Positions 39,756-49,610 are shown, numbered from the stretch's first letter. The stretch is 64,000 nt of DNA from Kitasatospora mediocidica KCTC 9733 (GCF_000744225.1 NZ_JQLN01000004.1:434001-498000); one strand, 5' to 3'. The notes: a model not told the origin generated them from the sequence alone. Made by a program: numbers and translations.

Positions 39756-41039
39756 TCATGATCCCGTGCGCGACACCTGCGGGTCGGGCGCACCAGCCCA
39801 GCGGTGCCTGAGGTTGACGCCCGAAGCCTTGGCCAGCGCCGCGGGGTTCAGGAAGCGCGCCGGACCGATCAGGCGGGACGCGTACCGGTACATGTGCCGC
39901 GCCACCGCCGCGTCGCGCGCTGCCGCCGAGAACATCAGCCGCTCCAGGGGGTTGAACGGACGGGCGGTGGCGTAGTCGGCCGCCAGGAACTGGTGGCCGG
40001 CCAGCCGGCGCCGGTGTGTGCGCGCGTACGCCGCCAGCGACCTGTCGAGGTCGCCCCGACCGGTAGCGGCCGGTGCGACCGCCTCGGCCAGCCACTGCGC
40101 GGACTGCAGAGCCCAGCCGCACCCCACCCCCCACAACGGGTCGCTGGTCAGCGCGGCGTCGCCGATGAGCGCGACGCCCGGTGCGATCGGCTTGCGGCTG
40201 TGCAGCGGGTAGTCGACCGTACCGATGATCTTCGATATGCGTTCGGCGGAGTCGATCGGCGGTGCCTCGGGCAGGGCGCGGACGAAGGCGAGGAAGCTGC
40301 CCTCCAGGTCCTCCCGGAAGGGCGGCAGGCGCTTCTTGTCCGGGAGCACCGCGACCACCGTCACCCCGTCCTCGTTCGGGAAGGCGTACGCCATGTCGGG
40401 TTCGAGGAACCAGGTATGACCGAACCCGCCGTGCAGCGGAAGATCGCGGAACTGCGCGAGATAGCCGAACCGCCCGTTCGCGTACCGCCGCTCGGGCATC
40501 CCGGCCGACTTCGCCACGGCCGAGTCCTTGCCGTCGGCGCCGACCACCAGGCGGGCCCTGATCTCGCGCTCGCCCTGGGGTGTCGAGGCGCGCACCCCCG
40601 AGGTGCGGCCGCCCTCCGCGAGCAACCCGGTCACCTGGTGGCCGAGCAGCAGGTCGACACCCGCGGTCGCCGCCGCATGGGCCCTGATCATCGGATCGAG
40701 GGTGCTGCGCCGCACGTTGTACGCGTACGGCAGCGCGGGGCCCTCCGGCGCGGCCCTCGGCTCGATCCATCCCCAACGGGTGTACCAGCGGCCCTCGTTG
40801 CGGACGGCTCCGGCCTCCTCCAGGTCGGGGAGGAGGCCGAGTTCGTCCAGCACCGGGTGGGCGCAGGCCTGGATGGAATGGGTGCAGAGCACCTTGTGCG
40901 CCGCGGGGTCCGAGCGGCGTTCCAGCAGTGCGACGCGGACGCCGCGTCGAGCGAGCAGGATCGCCGCGGCACTGCCGGCGAGGCTTGCTCCACTGATCAC
41001 GACGTCGTAGTCGTATTCCGTGCTCCCAGGCCTGGTCAT
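39756..41039 (-). CDS. FAD-dependent oxidoreductase, geranylgeranyl-reductase-like
   Basis: A 427-residue flavoprotein with an N-terminal dinucleotide fold (VVISGASLAGSAAAILLARRG, with E at the ribose position in LLERR), the DG motif VVGADGKDSAVAKS (about 170) and the GD motif LIGDAALTSDPLWGVGCGWAL (about 295). This resembles the geranylgeranyl reductase/halogenase/monooxygenase branch; the missing second Gly of GxGxxG (ASLAG) occurs in that branch. It could reduce a prenyl chain or hydroxylate an aromatic compound; the sequence does not decide. It lies 123 bases after hypE on the same strand, and the spacer holds short weak hairpins (41126-41138), so cotranscription with the hydrogenase operon is possible but unproven. 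Confidence 0.82.
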   Translation of the reverse strand: MTRPGSTEYDYDVVISGASLAGSAAAILLARRGVRVALLERRSDPAAHKVLCTHSIQACAHPVLDELGLLPDLEEAGAVRNEGRWYTRWGWIEPRAAPEGPALPYAYNVRRSTLDPMIRAHAAATAGVDLLLGHQVTGLLAEGGRTSGVRASTPQGEREIRARLVVGADGKDSAVAKSAGMPERRYANGRFGYLAQFRDLPLHGGFGHTWFLEPDMAYAFPNEDGVTVVAVLPDKKRLPPFREDLEGSFLAFVRALPEAPPIDSAERISKIIGTVDYPLHSRKPIAPGVALIGDAALTSDPLWGVGCGWALQSAQWLAEAVAPAATGRGDLDRSLAAYARTHRRRLAGHQFLAADYATARPFNPLERLMFSAAARDAAVARHMYRYASRLIGPARFLNPAALAKASGVNLRHRWAGAPDPQVSRTGS

Positions 41040-41162
41040 GCGCTGATCGCCCCCTTCAGGTGCGCTGCCGTTCGGCAGTGCTGCCCTCCAGTGCTGTCAG
41101 GACCATGGTCAGGTGTCAAGAGTGCGGGCCTGAGGCCCCCTCACTCCCGCCACCGCACAACG

Positions 41163-42281
41163 TCAGCAGATCCGTGGCAGCTGCTCGCCGAGCGGCAGGT
41201 CCACCACGCGGGTGCCGCCGAGGCCGGTGCGGGCCACCACCATGCCCGGGTGCTCCGGCACCGCCTCGCCGATCACCGCCGCGCCCGCGCCCAGCGGGTG
41301 CGCGCGCATCGCCGCGAGGACGGCGTCCGCCTTCTCGCGCGGCACAAACGCGACCAGCTTGCCCTCGTTGGCCACGTACATCGGGTCCAGGCCGAGGATC
41401 GCGCAGGCGTTGGCGACGGCCGGCGGGACCGGGACCGCGCGCTCCTGGACGACCACGCCGACGCCGGCCGCCGAGGCGATCTCGTTGAGCGCGGCCGCCA
41501 GCCCGCCCCGGGTGGGGTCGCGCAGCACGTGCAGGTCCGGGGTGACCGCGAGCATCGCCTCCACCAGCCCGCCCAGGGCCGCGCAGTCGCTCTCGATCTC
41601 CACTCCGAACTCCAGGCCCTCGCGGACGCTCATGATCGCCACGCCGTGCACGCCGATCTCGCCGCTGACGATCACCACGTCGCCCGGGACCACCCGCTGC
41701 GGCCGCAGGTCGACGCCGTCCGGGATCAGCCCGATGCCGGCGGTGTTGATGTAGACGCCGTCACCGTGACCGGCCTCGACGACCTTGGTGTCACCGGTCG
41801 CCACCTCGACGCCCGCCGCACGCGCCGCCGCGCCCAGCGCCTGCGAGACCCGGGCGAGGACCGACATCTCCACGCCCTCCTCCAGGATGAACCCGCAGGA
41901 CAGGTAGGCGGCCCGGGCACCGCTCATCGCCAGGTCGTTGACGGTCCCGTTGACCGCGAGGTCGCCGATGCTGCCACCGGGGAAGAACAGCGGCCGGACC
42001 ACGAACGAGTCGGTGGAGAAGGCCAGTCGAACACCGCCGAGCGAGACGGCGGCGGCGTCGCCCAGCTGCGCCAGCACCGCTCCCCCGAAGGCGGGGGCGA
42101 ACACGTGCTGGACCAGCTCGGCGGAGAGCGCACCACCGCCGCCGTGGCCCATCACCACCCGGGGCTGGTCGCGCAGTGGAGCCGGGCAGGTCCAGGAGCT
42201 GAAGTCCGGTGCCTTCAGCAGCTCCTGGGCCTGCGAGCTGAGCGTGCGGGCGCCGAACGGAACGGGAGTGGTCTCAGACAA
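41163..42281 (-). CDS. hypE: Hydrogenase maturation carbamoyl dehydratase HypE
   Basis: A 372-residue PurM/AIRS-fold protein. The nucleotide-binding VVMGHGGGG and [11 protein letters not shown] motifs and the C-terminal PRIC are diagnostic: the last Cys carries the carbamoyl group that HypE dehydrates to thiocyanate, the source of the cyanide ligands of the NiFe site. The start is a TTG 9 bases after AGGAGG and 8 bases inside the end of hypD; no ATG or GTG fits the N-terminus. It is the last gene of the hydrogenase operon and works with HypF and HypCD. Confidence 0.95.
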   Translation of the reverse strand: MSETTPVPFGARTLSSQAQELLKAPDFSSWTCPAPLRDQPRVVMGHGGGGALSAELVQHVFAPAFGGAVLAQLGDAAAVSLGGVRLAFSTDSFVVRPLFFPGGSIGDLAVNGTVNDLAMSGARAAYLSCGFILEEGVEMSVLARVSQALGAAARAAGVEVATGDTKVVEAGHGDGVYINTAGIGLIPDGVDLRPQRVVPGDVVIVSGEIGVHGVAIMSVREGLEFGVEIESDCAALGGLVEAMLAVTPDLHVLRDPTRGGLAAALNEIASAAGVGVVVQERAVPVPPAVANACAILGLDPMYVANEGKLVAFVPREKADAVLAAMRAHPLGAGAAVIGEAVPEHPGMVVARTGLGGTRVVDLPLGEQLPRIC

Positions 42282-43398
42282 CGGGGCTCGCCTCCTGGCG
42301 CGCGGGGGTGAGGTCGAGCCGGCGGTAGAGGTAGTAGGCCGCGCAGGCGCCCTCGCTGGACACCATGGTGGCGCCGAGCGGGTTGCGCGGGGTGCAGAGA
42401 GTCCCGAAGGCCTCGCACTCATGCGGCTTCAGCAGGCCCTGCAGCACCTCGCCGGCCCGGCAGGCGGCCGGCTCCAGGGTCTGGATGCCGGTGACCGAGA
42501 AGCGCAGTTCGGCGTCGAACTCGCGGTAGCGCTCGGACAGTCGCCAGCCGCTCCGCGGGATCACGCCGATCCCGCGCCAGGCCCGGTCGGTGACCTCGAA
42601 GACGTCCGCCAGCATCGCCTGCGCCGCCGGGTTCCCCTCGGGGCGCACGGCCCGTCCGTAGGCGTTCTCCACCGTGTGCTCGCCGCGCTCCAACTGCCGT
42701 ACGGTGCGCCGCACTCCCTCCAGGATGTCGAGCGGTTCGAAGCCGGTCACCACGATCGGCACCTCGAAGCGCTCGGCCAGCTCCGGGTACTCGCCGACGC
42801 CCATCACGCTGCAGACGTGCCCGGCGGCCAGGAAGCCCTGCACCCGGCAGCTCGGCGACTGCATGATGGCCTCGATCGCGGGCGGCACCCGGACGTGCGA
42901 AACCAGCAGGCTGAAGTTGCGGATGCCCAGCTTGCGCGCCTGGTAGACGGTCATGGCGTTGGGCGGGGCGGTGGTCTCGAAGCCGATACCGAAGAAGACC
43001 ACCTCGCGCTGCGGGTTCTGCTGGGCGATCCGCAGGGCGTCCAGCGGCGAGTACACCACCCGCACGTCCCCGCCCTCGCTGCGGACCCGGAACAGGTCGC
43101 GGCCGGTCCCCGGGACCCGGAGCATGTCGCCGAAGGAGCAGAAGATCACCCCGGGACGGGAGGCGATCTCCAACGCCTTGTCGATCACCTCCAGTGGGGT
43201 CACGCACACCGGGCACCCTGGGCCGTGGATCAACTCCACTTCATCCGGCAGCAGTTGGTCGATCCCGTGCCGGATGATGGTGTGCGTCTGGCCGCCGCAG
43301 ACCTCCATCAGCGCCCACGGCCTGGTCACCGTGGAGTGGATGTCGTCGAGCAGCCGCCGGGCCAGCTCCGGGTTCTGGAACTCGTCGATGTACTTCAC
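42274..43398 (-). CDS. hypD: Hydrogenase maturation scaffold protein HypD
   Basis: A 374-residue protein with all hallmarks of Hyp[27 protein letters not shown] and the C-terminal cysteines ([15 protein letters not shown]) that hold a [4Fe-4S] cluster. HypD with HypC is the platform on which Fe(CN)2CO is built before delivery to the large subunit. The GTG start (GTGA) overlaps the hypC stop by 4 bases. Confidence 0.97.
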   Translation of the reverse strand: MKYIDEFQNPELARRLLDDIHSTVTRPWALMEVCGGQTHTIIRHGIDQLLPDEVELIHGPGCPVCVTPLEVIDKALEIASRPGVIFCSFGDMLRVPGTGRDLFRVRSEGGDVRVVYSPLDALRIAQQNPQREVVFFGIGFETTAPPNAMTVYQARKLGIRNFSLLVSHVRVPPAIEAIMQSPSCRVQGFLAAGHVCSVMGVGEYPELAERFEVPIVVTGFEPLDILEGVRRTVRQLERGEHTVENAYGRAVRPEGNPAAQAMLADVFEVTDRAWRGIGVIPRSGWRLSERYREFDAELRFSVTGIQTLEPAACRAGEVLQGLLKPHECEAFGTLCTPRNPLGATMVSSEGACAAYYLYRRLDLTPARQEASPVV

Positions 43399-43721
43399 TC
43401 CCCCGCCTCCCGCACCGCGTCGCCCGCCACGTCACTCGGGAAGACGAATCCGCCCTCCCTGGCGGCCAGTTCCCACGGATCGCCGAACTCCTCCTGGAGC
43501 ATCCCGAGGTCGGCGAAGAGCTCCAGGGTGTGCCTGGCCGACTCCTCGTCCAGGCGCTGCAACGCGAATCCGACGTGGACGATGGCGTACTCGCCGACCT
43601 GGAGGTCCGGCAGGTACTCCAGGCACACCTCCTTGACCACACCGCCGAAGTCGACGTTGGCCATCCGGGTGCCGTCCCGTTCCTCGATGTCCAGCACTCT
43701 GCCGGGTACCGCCAAACACAT
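43395..43721 (-). CDS. hypC: Hydrogenase maturation chaperone HypC
   Basis: A 108-residue HypC/HupF protein starting [10 protein letters not shown]; Cys2 binds the iron of the cofactor precursor in this family. The core ([30 protein letters not shown]) is canonical. The C-terminal 30 residues extend beyond the usual 75-90 residue length. The ATG follows AAGGAG. It partners HypD and the large subunit precursor. Confidence 0.97.
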   Translation of the reverse strand: MCLAVPGRVLDIEERDGTRMANVDFGGVVKEVCLEYLPDLQVGEYAIVHVGFALQRLDEESARHTLELFADLGMLQEEFGDPWELAAREGGFVFPSDVAGDAVREAGE

Positions 43722-43753
43722 GGGGTGTCTCCTTGCTGTCGGGAGTCGGGAGG

Positions 43754-46120
43754 TCAGGAATGGACCGGAGGCGGCCGGTCGCCGGGCCGCCACCGGGCCG
43801 CCACCATCAGCTGGCCGAGCGCCAGCCCGCCGTCGTTCGGCGGGACCAGGCGGTGGCGCAGCACGGTGAAGCCGTCCCGGGCCAGGCCCGCCGAACAGGC
43901 CGAGGAGAGGACGGTGTTGGCGAACACCCCGCCGGTCAGAGCGACGGTGTCCAGGCCCGTCTCGGCGCGCGCTGCGGCGCAGACCCGGCACACCAGGTCG
44001 GCCACCGCCGCGTGGAACCGGGCCGCGACCAGCCCCCGGTCGGCGCCCGCCCGCAGATCGGCGACGACGGCCGCCAGCACCGGCCCCGGCTCGGCACACA
44101 GCCCGCCGGACGGCCCTGGGCGCAGCCCGAAGGCGTAGCCGTCACCCCGCAGGGCACCGGCACCGGCGCCGACCAGCGCCGCCGCCTCCAACTCGATCGC
44201 GGCCTGCGCCTCGTAGCCCGCCAGCTGGCAGACGCCCGCCAACGACGAGACGGCGTCGAACAGCCGGCCCATGCTGGAGGTCGGCACGCAGTTCAGGTCG
44301 CGCTCCAACTGACGTTCCAGCAGCTTCAGTTCATCCGGCGGACAGGCCGCCACACAGGGCAGGTCGGGTGTCCAGGGCAGGCCGGCCGCGCGCAGGTGGG
44401 CCAGCGCCATCCGGTACGGGCGGTGCACGGCGGCGTCACTACCGGGGAGCGGCACATAGGCCAACTGCCCGAAGCGGCGGTAGCCGTCGTAGTCGGCCAG
44501 CAGGAACTCACCGCCCCAGACGGCCCCGTCGTCGCCGTACCCCGTCCCGTCGAACGCGACGCCGATCACCCGGCGCCCGCCGTCCAGGCCGTGTTCGGCC
44601 ATCGCCGAGGCGATATGCGCGTGGTGGTGCTGGACCGGCGCCAACAGGCGGTCACCGCGGTGCCGCTGCGCCCACCGGCCGGAACGGTAGGCCGGGTGCC
44701 GGTCGGCGGCCAGCAGGGTGGGGCGCACCCCGGTGATCGACTCCAACTGGGCCTCGGCGCGCTCGAAGGCGTGCTGGGTGGCGAGGTCGTCCATGTCGCC
44801 GACGTGGGCCGAGAGCCAGGCCCGGCGGCCCTCGGCGAGGCAGAAGGTGTTCTTCAGGTCCCCGCCGACCGCGAGCGCCGCCCGCACCGGCACCGGCAGC
44901 GCGACCGGCAACGGGGCGTAGCCGCGCGAGCGGCGCAGCATCAGCGGCGCGTCGTCGCAGACCCGCAGCACCGAGTCGTCGCAGGGGACGTGGATCGGCC
45001 GGTCGTGGGTCAGCCAGGCGTCGGCCAGGTGGGCCAGCCGCTCCAGCGCCTCGGCGTCGTCGATGACGATCGGCTCACCGGACAGGTTGCCGCTGGTCAT
45101 CACGAGCAGCCGGGGCCCCGGCGGGTCGCCGGGCAGCCCGAGCAGCAGGTGGTGCAGCGGCGTGTAGGGCAGCATCACCCCGAGGTCCGCACTGCCCGGC
45201 GCCACCGCGTCGGCCACTGTCGACGAACCGTCATATCGCTTGCGCAGCAGCACGATCGGACGGGTTCCGCCGGTCAGCAGCTCCCGTTCGGCCGCCCCCA
45301 GCTCCACCAGCGGCTCGACGTCCTCGGGGCTGCGGGCCATCAGCGCGAACGGCTTGTCGCCGCGCGCCTTGCGCAGCCGCAGCCGGGCCACCGCCGCCGA
45401 GTCGGTCGCGTCGCAGGCCAGGTGGTAGCCGCCGAGGCCCTTGACCGCGAGGATCGCGCCCTCCGCGAGCAGCGCGCGGGCGGCCGCGATCGGGTCGCCC
45501 GGCACGCCGTCGGCAGGCAGCAGCACCAGCCGGGGCCCGCAGGCGTGGCAGGCGACCGGCTGCGCGTGAAAGCGCCGGTCGGCCGGGTCCGCGTACTCGC
45601 GCGCGCAGTCCGCGCACATCGGGAAGCCGGCCATGGTGGTGTGCGAGCGGTCGTAGGGCAGCCCGGTGACGATGGTGAAGCGCGGGCCGCAGTGCGTACA
45701 GGTGATGAACGGGTGCCGGTGGCGGCGGTCGGCGGGATCGGCCAGCTCGGCGAGGCAGTCGGCGCAGGTGGCGACGTCCGGGGAGACCAGGGTGCGGGCC
45801 GGGCCGCCATTGCGCGAGGCGACGATGGCGAAGCCCGAGCCCCCGGCGGCGGCGAGTTCCTGGTGATCGACCGACTCCACCACGGCCAGCGGCGGCGCGT
45901 CGGTGGCGATCCGGTCGCAGAACAGCGCCACCGCGCCCGGCGCACCCTCAACCTCCGCGATGACGCCCTCGCCGGTGTTGCTGACCTGCCCGGCCAGGCC
46001 GAGCCCGGTGGCCAGCGTGTAGACGAACGGGCGGAATCCGACGCCCTGCACGACGCCCCGGACGGTGACCCGGCGGCGCAGCACCTCGCCGACGGCGGTG
46101 CCCGGTTGCGCGGCCGTCAC
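43754..46120 (-). CDS. hypF: Carbamoyltransferase HypF
   Basis: A 788-residue protein with the complete HypF order: acylphosphatase domain (RGVVQGVGFRPFVY, about 20-105), two zinc-finger pairs (CADC/CTHC and CADC/CHAC, about 112-190), a YrdC-like domain (about 205-400) and the Kae1-like carbamoyltransferase domain with HHHAHIASAM and FDGTGYGDDGAVWGGEF. It makes carbamoyl-AMP from carbamoyl phosphate and passes the carbamoyl group to HypE. The GTG start overlaps the hypB stop (GTGA). A much longer frame continues upstream inside hypB but is coding in another frame there. Confidence 0.97.
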   Translation of the reverse strand: MTAAQPGTAVGEVLRRRVTVRGVVQGVGFRPFVYTLATGLGLAGQVSNTGEGVIAEVEGAPGAVALFCDRIATDAPPLAVVESVDHQELAAAGGSGFAIVASRNGGPARTLVSPDVATCADCLAELADPADRRHRHPFITCTHCGPRFTIVTGLPYDRSHTTMAGFPMCADCAREYADPADRRFHAQPVACHACGPRLVLLPADGVPGDPIAAARALLAEGAILAVKGLGGYHLACDATDSAAVARLRLRKARGDKPFALMARSPEDVEPLVELGAAERELLTGGTRPIVLLRKRYDGSSTVADAVAPGSADLGVMLPYTPLHHLLLGLPGDPPGPRLLVMTSGNLSGEPIVIDDAEALERLAHLADAWLTHDRPIHVPCDDSVLRVCDDAPLMLRRSRGYAPLPVALPVPVRAALAVGGDLKNTFCLAEGRRAWLSAHVGDMDDLATQHAFERAEAQLESITGVRPTLLAADRHPAYRSGRWAQRHRGDRLLAPVQHHHAHIASAMAEHGLDGGRRVIGVAFDGTGYGDDGAVWGGEFLLADYDGYRRFGQLAYVPLPGSDAAVHRPYRMALAHLRAAGLPWTPDLPCVAACPPDELKLLERQLERDLNCVPTSSMGRLFDAVSSLAGVCQLAGYEAQAAIELEAAALVGAGAGALRGDGYAFGLRPGPSGGLCAEPGPVLAAVVADLRAGADRGLVAARFHAAVADLVCRVCAAARAETGLDTVALTGGVFANTVLSSACSAGLARDGFTVLRHRLVPPNDGGLALGQLMVAARWRPGDRPPPVHS

Positions 46121-46965
46121 GACCGGTGCGCCCGCGGGGAGGTCGCCGCCCCGGCCGTCTGCGGGTGGGCGTGGTCGTCGCCGTCGTGGGCGTGCGGGTG
46201 GGCGTGCAGCAGGCCGCCTTCGTGGCTGTGCAGTTCGCCGCCGCCGTGCTGTCCGTGCTCGTGGAGGTGCCCGGCCGTCCGGGCGGCCATCACCGGCAGG
46301 TGCGGCGAGGCGCCGTCCGCGACCGCGACCGCCCGGTCGAGCAGCAGCCCGGCCCCGGCGCCGCCGCGCGCGGAGGTGAGCACCACCTCGACCCCCGGGT
46401 TGACCTGCTGGACGTTGGCCCGGAAGGCCGCCTCGTCGAAGCCGACCGCCTGGGCGATGTCCGTCTTGGTGACCACCACCAGCTGAGCCAGGCCGAAGGC
46501 GGTGGGGTACTTGAGCGGCTTGTCCTCCCCCTCGGTCACCGAGGCGAGGGCGACCCGCAGCGACTCGCCCAGGTCGTAGGAGGCCGGGCAGACCAGGTTG
46601 CCGACGTTCTCCACGAACAGCAGCCGGGTGTCCTCGGGCAGCCAGTCCTCCAGATGGGCGCCGAGCATCCCGGCCTCCAGATGGCAGAGCCCGTCGGTCA
46701 GCACCTGCTTCACCGGGACGCCGGACCGGGCCAGGCGCATCGCGTCGTTCTCGGTGGCCAGGTCGGCGGTCAACGCGGCGACGGGAACGCCGCGTCGGCG
46801 GGCGAGCAGCAGCTCCTGCTCCAGCAGCGCGGTCTTCCCGCTGCCCGGACTGGAGAGCAGGTTGACGACGATCGTGCCGCGGGCGGCCAGCTCGGCGCGC
46901 AACTCGTGGGCGCAGACGTCGTTCTTGGCGAGTACCGCCTGCTGCAGGTCGACCACACGACACAT
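46117..46965 (-). CDS. hypB: Nickel-inserting GTPase HypB with C-terminal His-rich tail
   Basis: A 282-residue SIMIBI GTPase: P-loop SSPGSGKT (about 39-46), switch regions DLATENDA and ENVGNLVCP, and guanine-specificity motif VVTKTD. It drives nickel delivery to the large subunit together with HypA. The nickel-storing His-rich segment that many HypB proteins carry at the N-terminus is here at the C-terminus (about 240-275, HLHEHGQHGG and HAHPHAHDGDDHAHP). The N-terminus starts directly at MCRVVDLQQAVL. The ATG lies 4 bases after the hypA stop, behind GAGGAG. Confidence 0.96.
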   Translation of the reverse strand: MCRVVDLQQAVLAKNDVCAHELRAELAARGTIVVNLLSSPGSGKTALLEQELLLARRRGVPVAALTADLATENDAMRLARSGVPVKQVLTDGLCHLEAGMLGAHLEDWLPEDTRLLFVENVGNLVCPASYDLGESLRVALASVTEGEDKPLKYPTAFGLAQLVVVTKTDIAQAVGFDEAAFRANVQQVNPGVEVVLTSARGGAGAGLLLDRAVAVADGASPHLPVMAARTAGHLHEHGQHGGGELHSHEGGLLHAHPHAHDGDDHAHPQTAGAATSPRAHRS

Positions 46966-46969
46966 GGTT

Positions 46970-47362
46970 TCAACGCTCCTCGGGGATCCGTTCGCGGGTG
47001 GGCACGGGCACCGGGCCGTCCTCCCAGCACACGCTGACGATCTGCAGCTCGCGGCCGGCCAGGAGCTCCTCGGTCGCCGCTCCGCAGACCGGGCAGCACA
47101 GGTCCGGCGGCATGCCGACCGCCCATTCGTCGGCGCAGGGCCCACAGCGGGCCCGCCCGGGGACCGTCTCGGTGACCAGCTCGGCCCCCTCCAACACCGT
47201 CCCGGAGCAGGCCAGTTCAAAACAGAAGGCGAGCGAGTCGGGGACCACCCCGGCCAGCTCGCCGACCTGCAGCCGGATGGACCGGACGGCAGTGGCACCG
47301 GCGGCCTGCGCCGCCTCCTCCACCTGGCCGACCACGGCCATCGCGACGGACATCTCGTGCAT
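46970..47362 (-). CDS. hypA: Hydrogenase nickel chaperone HypA
   Basis: A 130-residue HypA/HybF protein beginning MHEMSVAMAV; His2 is the conserved nickel ligand. A zinc site is formed by CGPC (about 73-76) and CPVC (about 90-93). The C-terminus is about 15 residues longer than usual. The ATG follows GGAGGAG closely. It follows the 35-residue small gene after a 144-base spacer in which no other gene was seen. Confidence 0.96.
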   Translation of the reverse strand: MHEMSVAMAVVGQVEEAAQAAGATAVRSIRLQVGELAGVVPDSLAFCFELACSGTVLEGAELVTETVPGRARCGPCADEWAVGMPPDLCCPVCGAATEELLAGRELQIVSVCWEDGPVPVPTRERIPEER

Positions 47363-47506
47363 CGGTCTCCTCCTGCCGGGCCGAACGGCCGAGCCGCTCC
47401 ATTACAGAGCGCCGTCGGGCGACCGGGCCGGCTGCCACGCCGCCACCGGACGGCGGATCGCCCGCTTGGCCCAACCTGGCTCGACAGAAGGAGATATGAC
47501 GCTGTC

Positions 47507-47614
47507 TCACATACTGCGCATCCGCAGATAGCGCTTGATGTCCGGCAGCACCTGCGAGACCAGGGCGGCCAGCGCCGCCACGGTCACGCCGGAGACGAAG
47601 ATCTTCTTCAACAT
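47507..47614 (-). CDS. 35-residue small protein (DUF6893-like) in the hydrogenase operon
   Basis: A very short gene encoding MLKKIFVSGVTVAALAALVS followed by QVLPDIKRYLRMRSM. It has one hydrophobic helix (about 5-23) preceded by two Lys and followed by a basic tail, so it could be a small membrane-associated peptide. Its ATG lies inside the last codons of the maturation protease gene (7-base overlap, ATGTTGA) behind an AGAGG site, which argues for translational coupling and a real gene. Short proteins of this shape are annotated near streptomycete hydrogenase genes (DUF6893 as remembered); function unknown. Confidence 0.8.
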   Translation of the reverse strand: MLKKIFVSGVTVAALAALVSQVLPDIKRYLRMRSM

Positions 47615-48147
47615 GAGACGTTTTCCTCTCTCGGTTCACGGTCGTGGTCATCGTCCAGCAGCCGCAGCACCAGCCGGACGGCCTCCGGCACCGCCGCGGC
47701 CACCGGCGCACTGAGCCCGAACCCCTCCTCGACGCAGGCGGGTTCGCAGCCCACCACCAGCGTGCGGCGGGGCGGGGAGGCCCCGGTGCCGGCACACAGG
47801 GTGCCCAGCAGCGCCAACACCGAGTCCGGGGACATCCGGTGTCCGTCGAGCAGGGCCTCGGTCTGCTCCACGCCGCCGGACCCGCTGCCCTCGCCCGGCT
47901 CGATCAGGTACAGCGTGCCCGGATCGCTGCCCCGCAGGGTGGCGTCGACCAGGATCAACGTGTCGTAGCCCTCAAGGAGTTGGTAGGCCAGATGGACGCC
48001 GCGCACCCCGATGTCGACGGCCTCGACATGCGCGGGCAGCGGTTGCCGGCTCAACTCCCGGACGGTCTCGACGCCGAAGGCGTCGTCGCCGAGGAAGATG
48101 TTGCCGACGCCCGCCACCAGGGTCCGCCGGATCGCGGGCGCGCTCAC
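47608..48147 (-). CDS. Hydrogenase maturation protease (HyaD/HupD family)
   Basis: A 179-residue endopeptidase of family M52. The nickel-sensing motif VAGVGNIFLGDDAFG (about 11-25) has the conserved Asp, and the second region (EAVDIGVRGVHLAYQLL, LILVDA) is canonical. It removes the C-terminal tail of the large subunit once nickel is in place; the large subunit here indeed carries a 23-residue tail after its last metal ligand. The GTG start overlaps the stop of the upstream 488-residue gene (GTGA). Confidence 0.95.
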   Translation of the reverse strand: MSAPAIRRTLVAGVGNIFLGDDAFGVETVRELSRQPLPAHVEAVDIGVRGVHLAYQLLEGYDTLILVDATLRGSDPGTLYLIEPGEGSGSGGVEQTEALLDGHRMSPDSVLALLGTLCAGTGASPPRRTLVVGCEPACVEEGFGLSAPVAAAVPEAVRLVLRLLDDDHDREPREENVSC

Positions 48148-49610
48148 GCGTCCTCCAGCGGGGAGACCTCGTCGGGCTGGAAGTACAGGAACCGGCCCTG
48201 CTCGCGCCGGATGTCGGCGCCCGGGTCGCCCTCCACGATCACCGCCAGGTGCACGGCACCGTCGACGTCGTGCAGCACCGCCTCGACCTGGGCGCTGCGC
48301 CCGTGCAGGAAGAGGTCCTGGGCGTCGCTGCGCCGCAGGCCGGGCTTGAGCAGCACCCGGCTGCCGGCGCCCACCGACCGGCCGTCCACCACGACCCGGT
48401 CCCGGGCGGGGTCGAAGGAGCGGTCACTCGCCGGGTCCCACCAGGGGGTGTCCGGCTGGAGCACGGCGGCCGGGTCCACCAGGTCGACCAGGTCGATGTC
48501 GTCCTGCGCCCGCGGCGCGGTGACCTCCCGCAGCGCCCGGACCGCGCCGTGCAGGCGCTCCAGGACCTCGGGCGGCATCGAGTCGGCCAGGTCGATCACG
48601 GCGGCGGCCCGCGCGTCGGTGCCGCGGGCCTCGCGCTTCTCCTGGTCGGTCAGCGCCGAGGTACGCAGGGCGAGGATCTCGTCGATCTCCAGCGCGTCGT
48701 AGAGCGCGCCGGGGCTCTCGGGGGCGATCGCCGGGTGGTCCTCCAGGATGATCGGGGAGGACAGCAGCACGTCGGCGCCGCCCGAGCCGCCGGCCAGCAC
48801 CGGCCAGGTGTGCTCGTTGCGGCAGGCCGCCGTGGCGCCCTTGGCCCACTGCGGCGGGTCGGCCATCGAGAGGAACGAGCCGGAGGTCAGCCCGAGCATC
48901 AGGTGGGCCGAGACCAGCGAGCGCGGCAGCGCGGCCTCCCGGTCGGCCGAACCGTCCAGCGGCGTCCAGTCGCTGGTGTTCTCCACCACCGCGGTCAGCC
49001 GCTGGGTCGCGTACGGGCCCTCGATGTCGGTGGCGGTCAGCCGGATCGCTCCGCAGAGCGCCTCGCGTCGGCGCAGCAGCCGTCCGACCGTGCGGCCGGC
49101 CTCGTCGTGCACCGCCTCGGCCTGTTCGTGGACCGGCAGTTCGAACGGCAGGAGGTACTCGCCGTCGGCCAGCTCGGCCACCGGCACGGTCAGCCGCACC
49201 CGCTCCTCGACGCCCTCGTCCCAGGGCGTCAGCACCCGGTCGGAGAGCTCCAGTTCGGCGACCGTGCGGTAGCCGCCGGCCGGGCCGAGCTGCTGGACGA
49301 CGCGCCGCTGCGCGTGCAGGAAGCGCAGCTCGACCAGGAGGGCTGCGCCGCGCCGCGGCTCCATCAGGCACTCGGTGCGCTGCTGGGCGTGCTCGCCGCA
49401 GTCGGCGCCCCACCCGGGCGGCACCAGCACGCCGAACTGCCAGCGCATCCGGTTCTTGGCCGCCGAGGCCCGGTACGGATAGAGCACGTAGCCCTCGAAC
49501 AGGACGGCGTCCGCCACCTGTCGGGCGGCGGCGAACCGGGTGTCGAAGTCGGCGTCCGGTGCGCCGATCGCCTCGGCGACCATGTCGGCGGTCGGTTCGG
49601 TGGTCGTCAC
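48144..49610 (-). CDS. Hydrogenase-operon protein of unknown function, 488 aa
   Basis: A soluble 488-residue protein of no recognised family. It begins VTTTEPTADMVAEAIGAPDA and contains ADAVLFEGYVLYPYRASAAK (about 30-50), QRTECLMEP (about 78-86), FLSMADPPQWA (about 235) and a C-terminal beta-rich part with VVVDGRSVGAGSRVLLKPG (about 405). No membrane helix, Cys cluster or nucleotide motif was seen. It is chained by 4-base GTGA overlaps to both neighbours, between a DUF6084-like gene and the maturation protease, so it belongs to the hydrogenase function as an assembly or electron-transfer partner (inference). The GTG at 49610 follows GGAAGGAC; the open frame continues upstream over the previous gene but not in its coding frame. 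Confidence 0.85.
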   Translation of the reverse strand: MTTTEPTADMVAEAIGAPDADFDTRFAAARQVADAVLFEGYVLYPYRASAAKNRMRWQFGVLVPPGWGADCGEHAQQRTECLMEPRRGAALLVELRFLHAQRRVVQQLGPAGGYRTVAELELSDRVLTPWDEGVEERVRLTVPVAELADGEYLLPFELPVHEQAEAVHDEAGRTVGRLLRRREALCGAIRLTATDIEGPYATQRLTAVVENTSDWTPLDGSADREAALPRSLVSAHLMLGLTSGSFLSMADPPQWAKGATAACRNEHTWPVLAGGSGGADVLLSSPIILEDHPAIAPESPGALYDALEIDEILALRTSALTDQEKREARGTDARAAAVIDLADSMPPEVLERLHGAVRALREVTAPRAQDDIDLVDLVDPAAVLQPDTPWWDPASDRSFDPARDRVVVDGRSVGAGSRVLLKPGLRRSDAQDLFLHGRSAQVEAVLHDVDGAVHLAVIVEGDPGADIRREQGRFLYFQPDEVSPLEDA

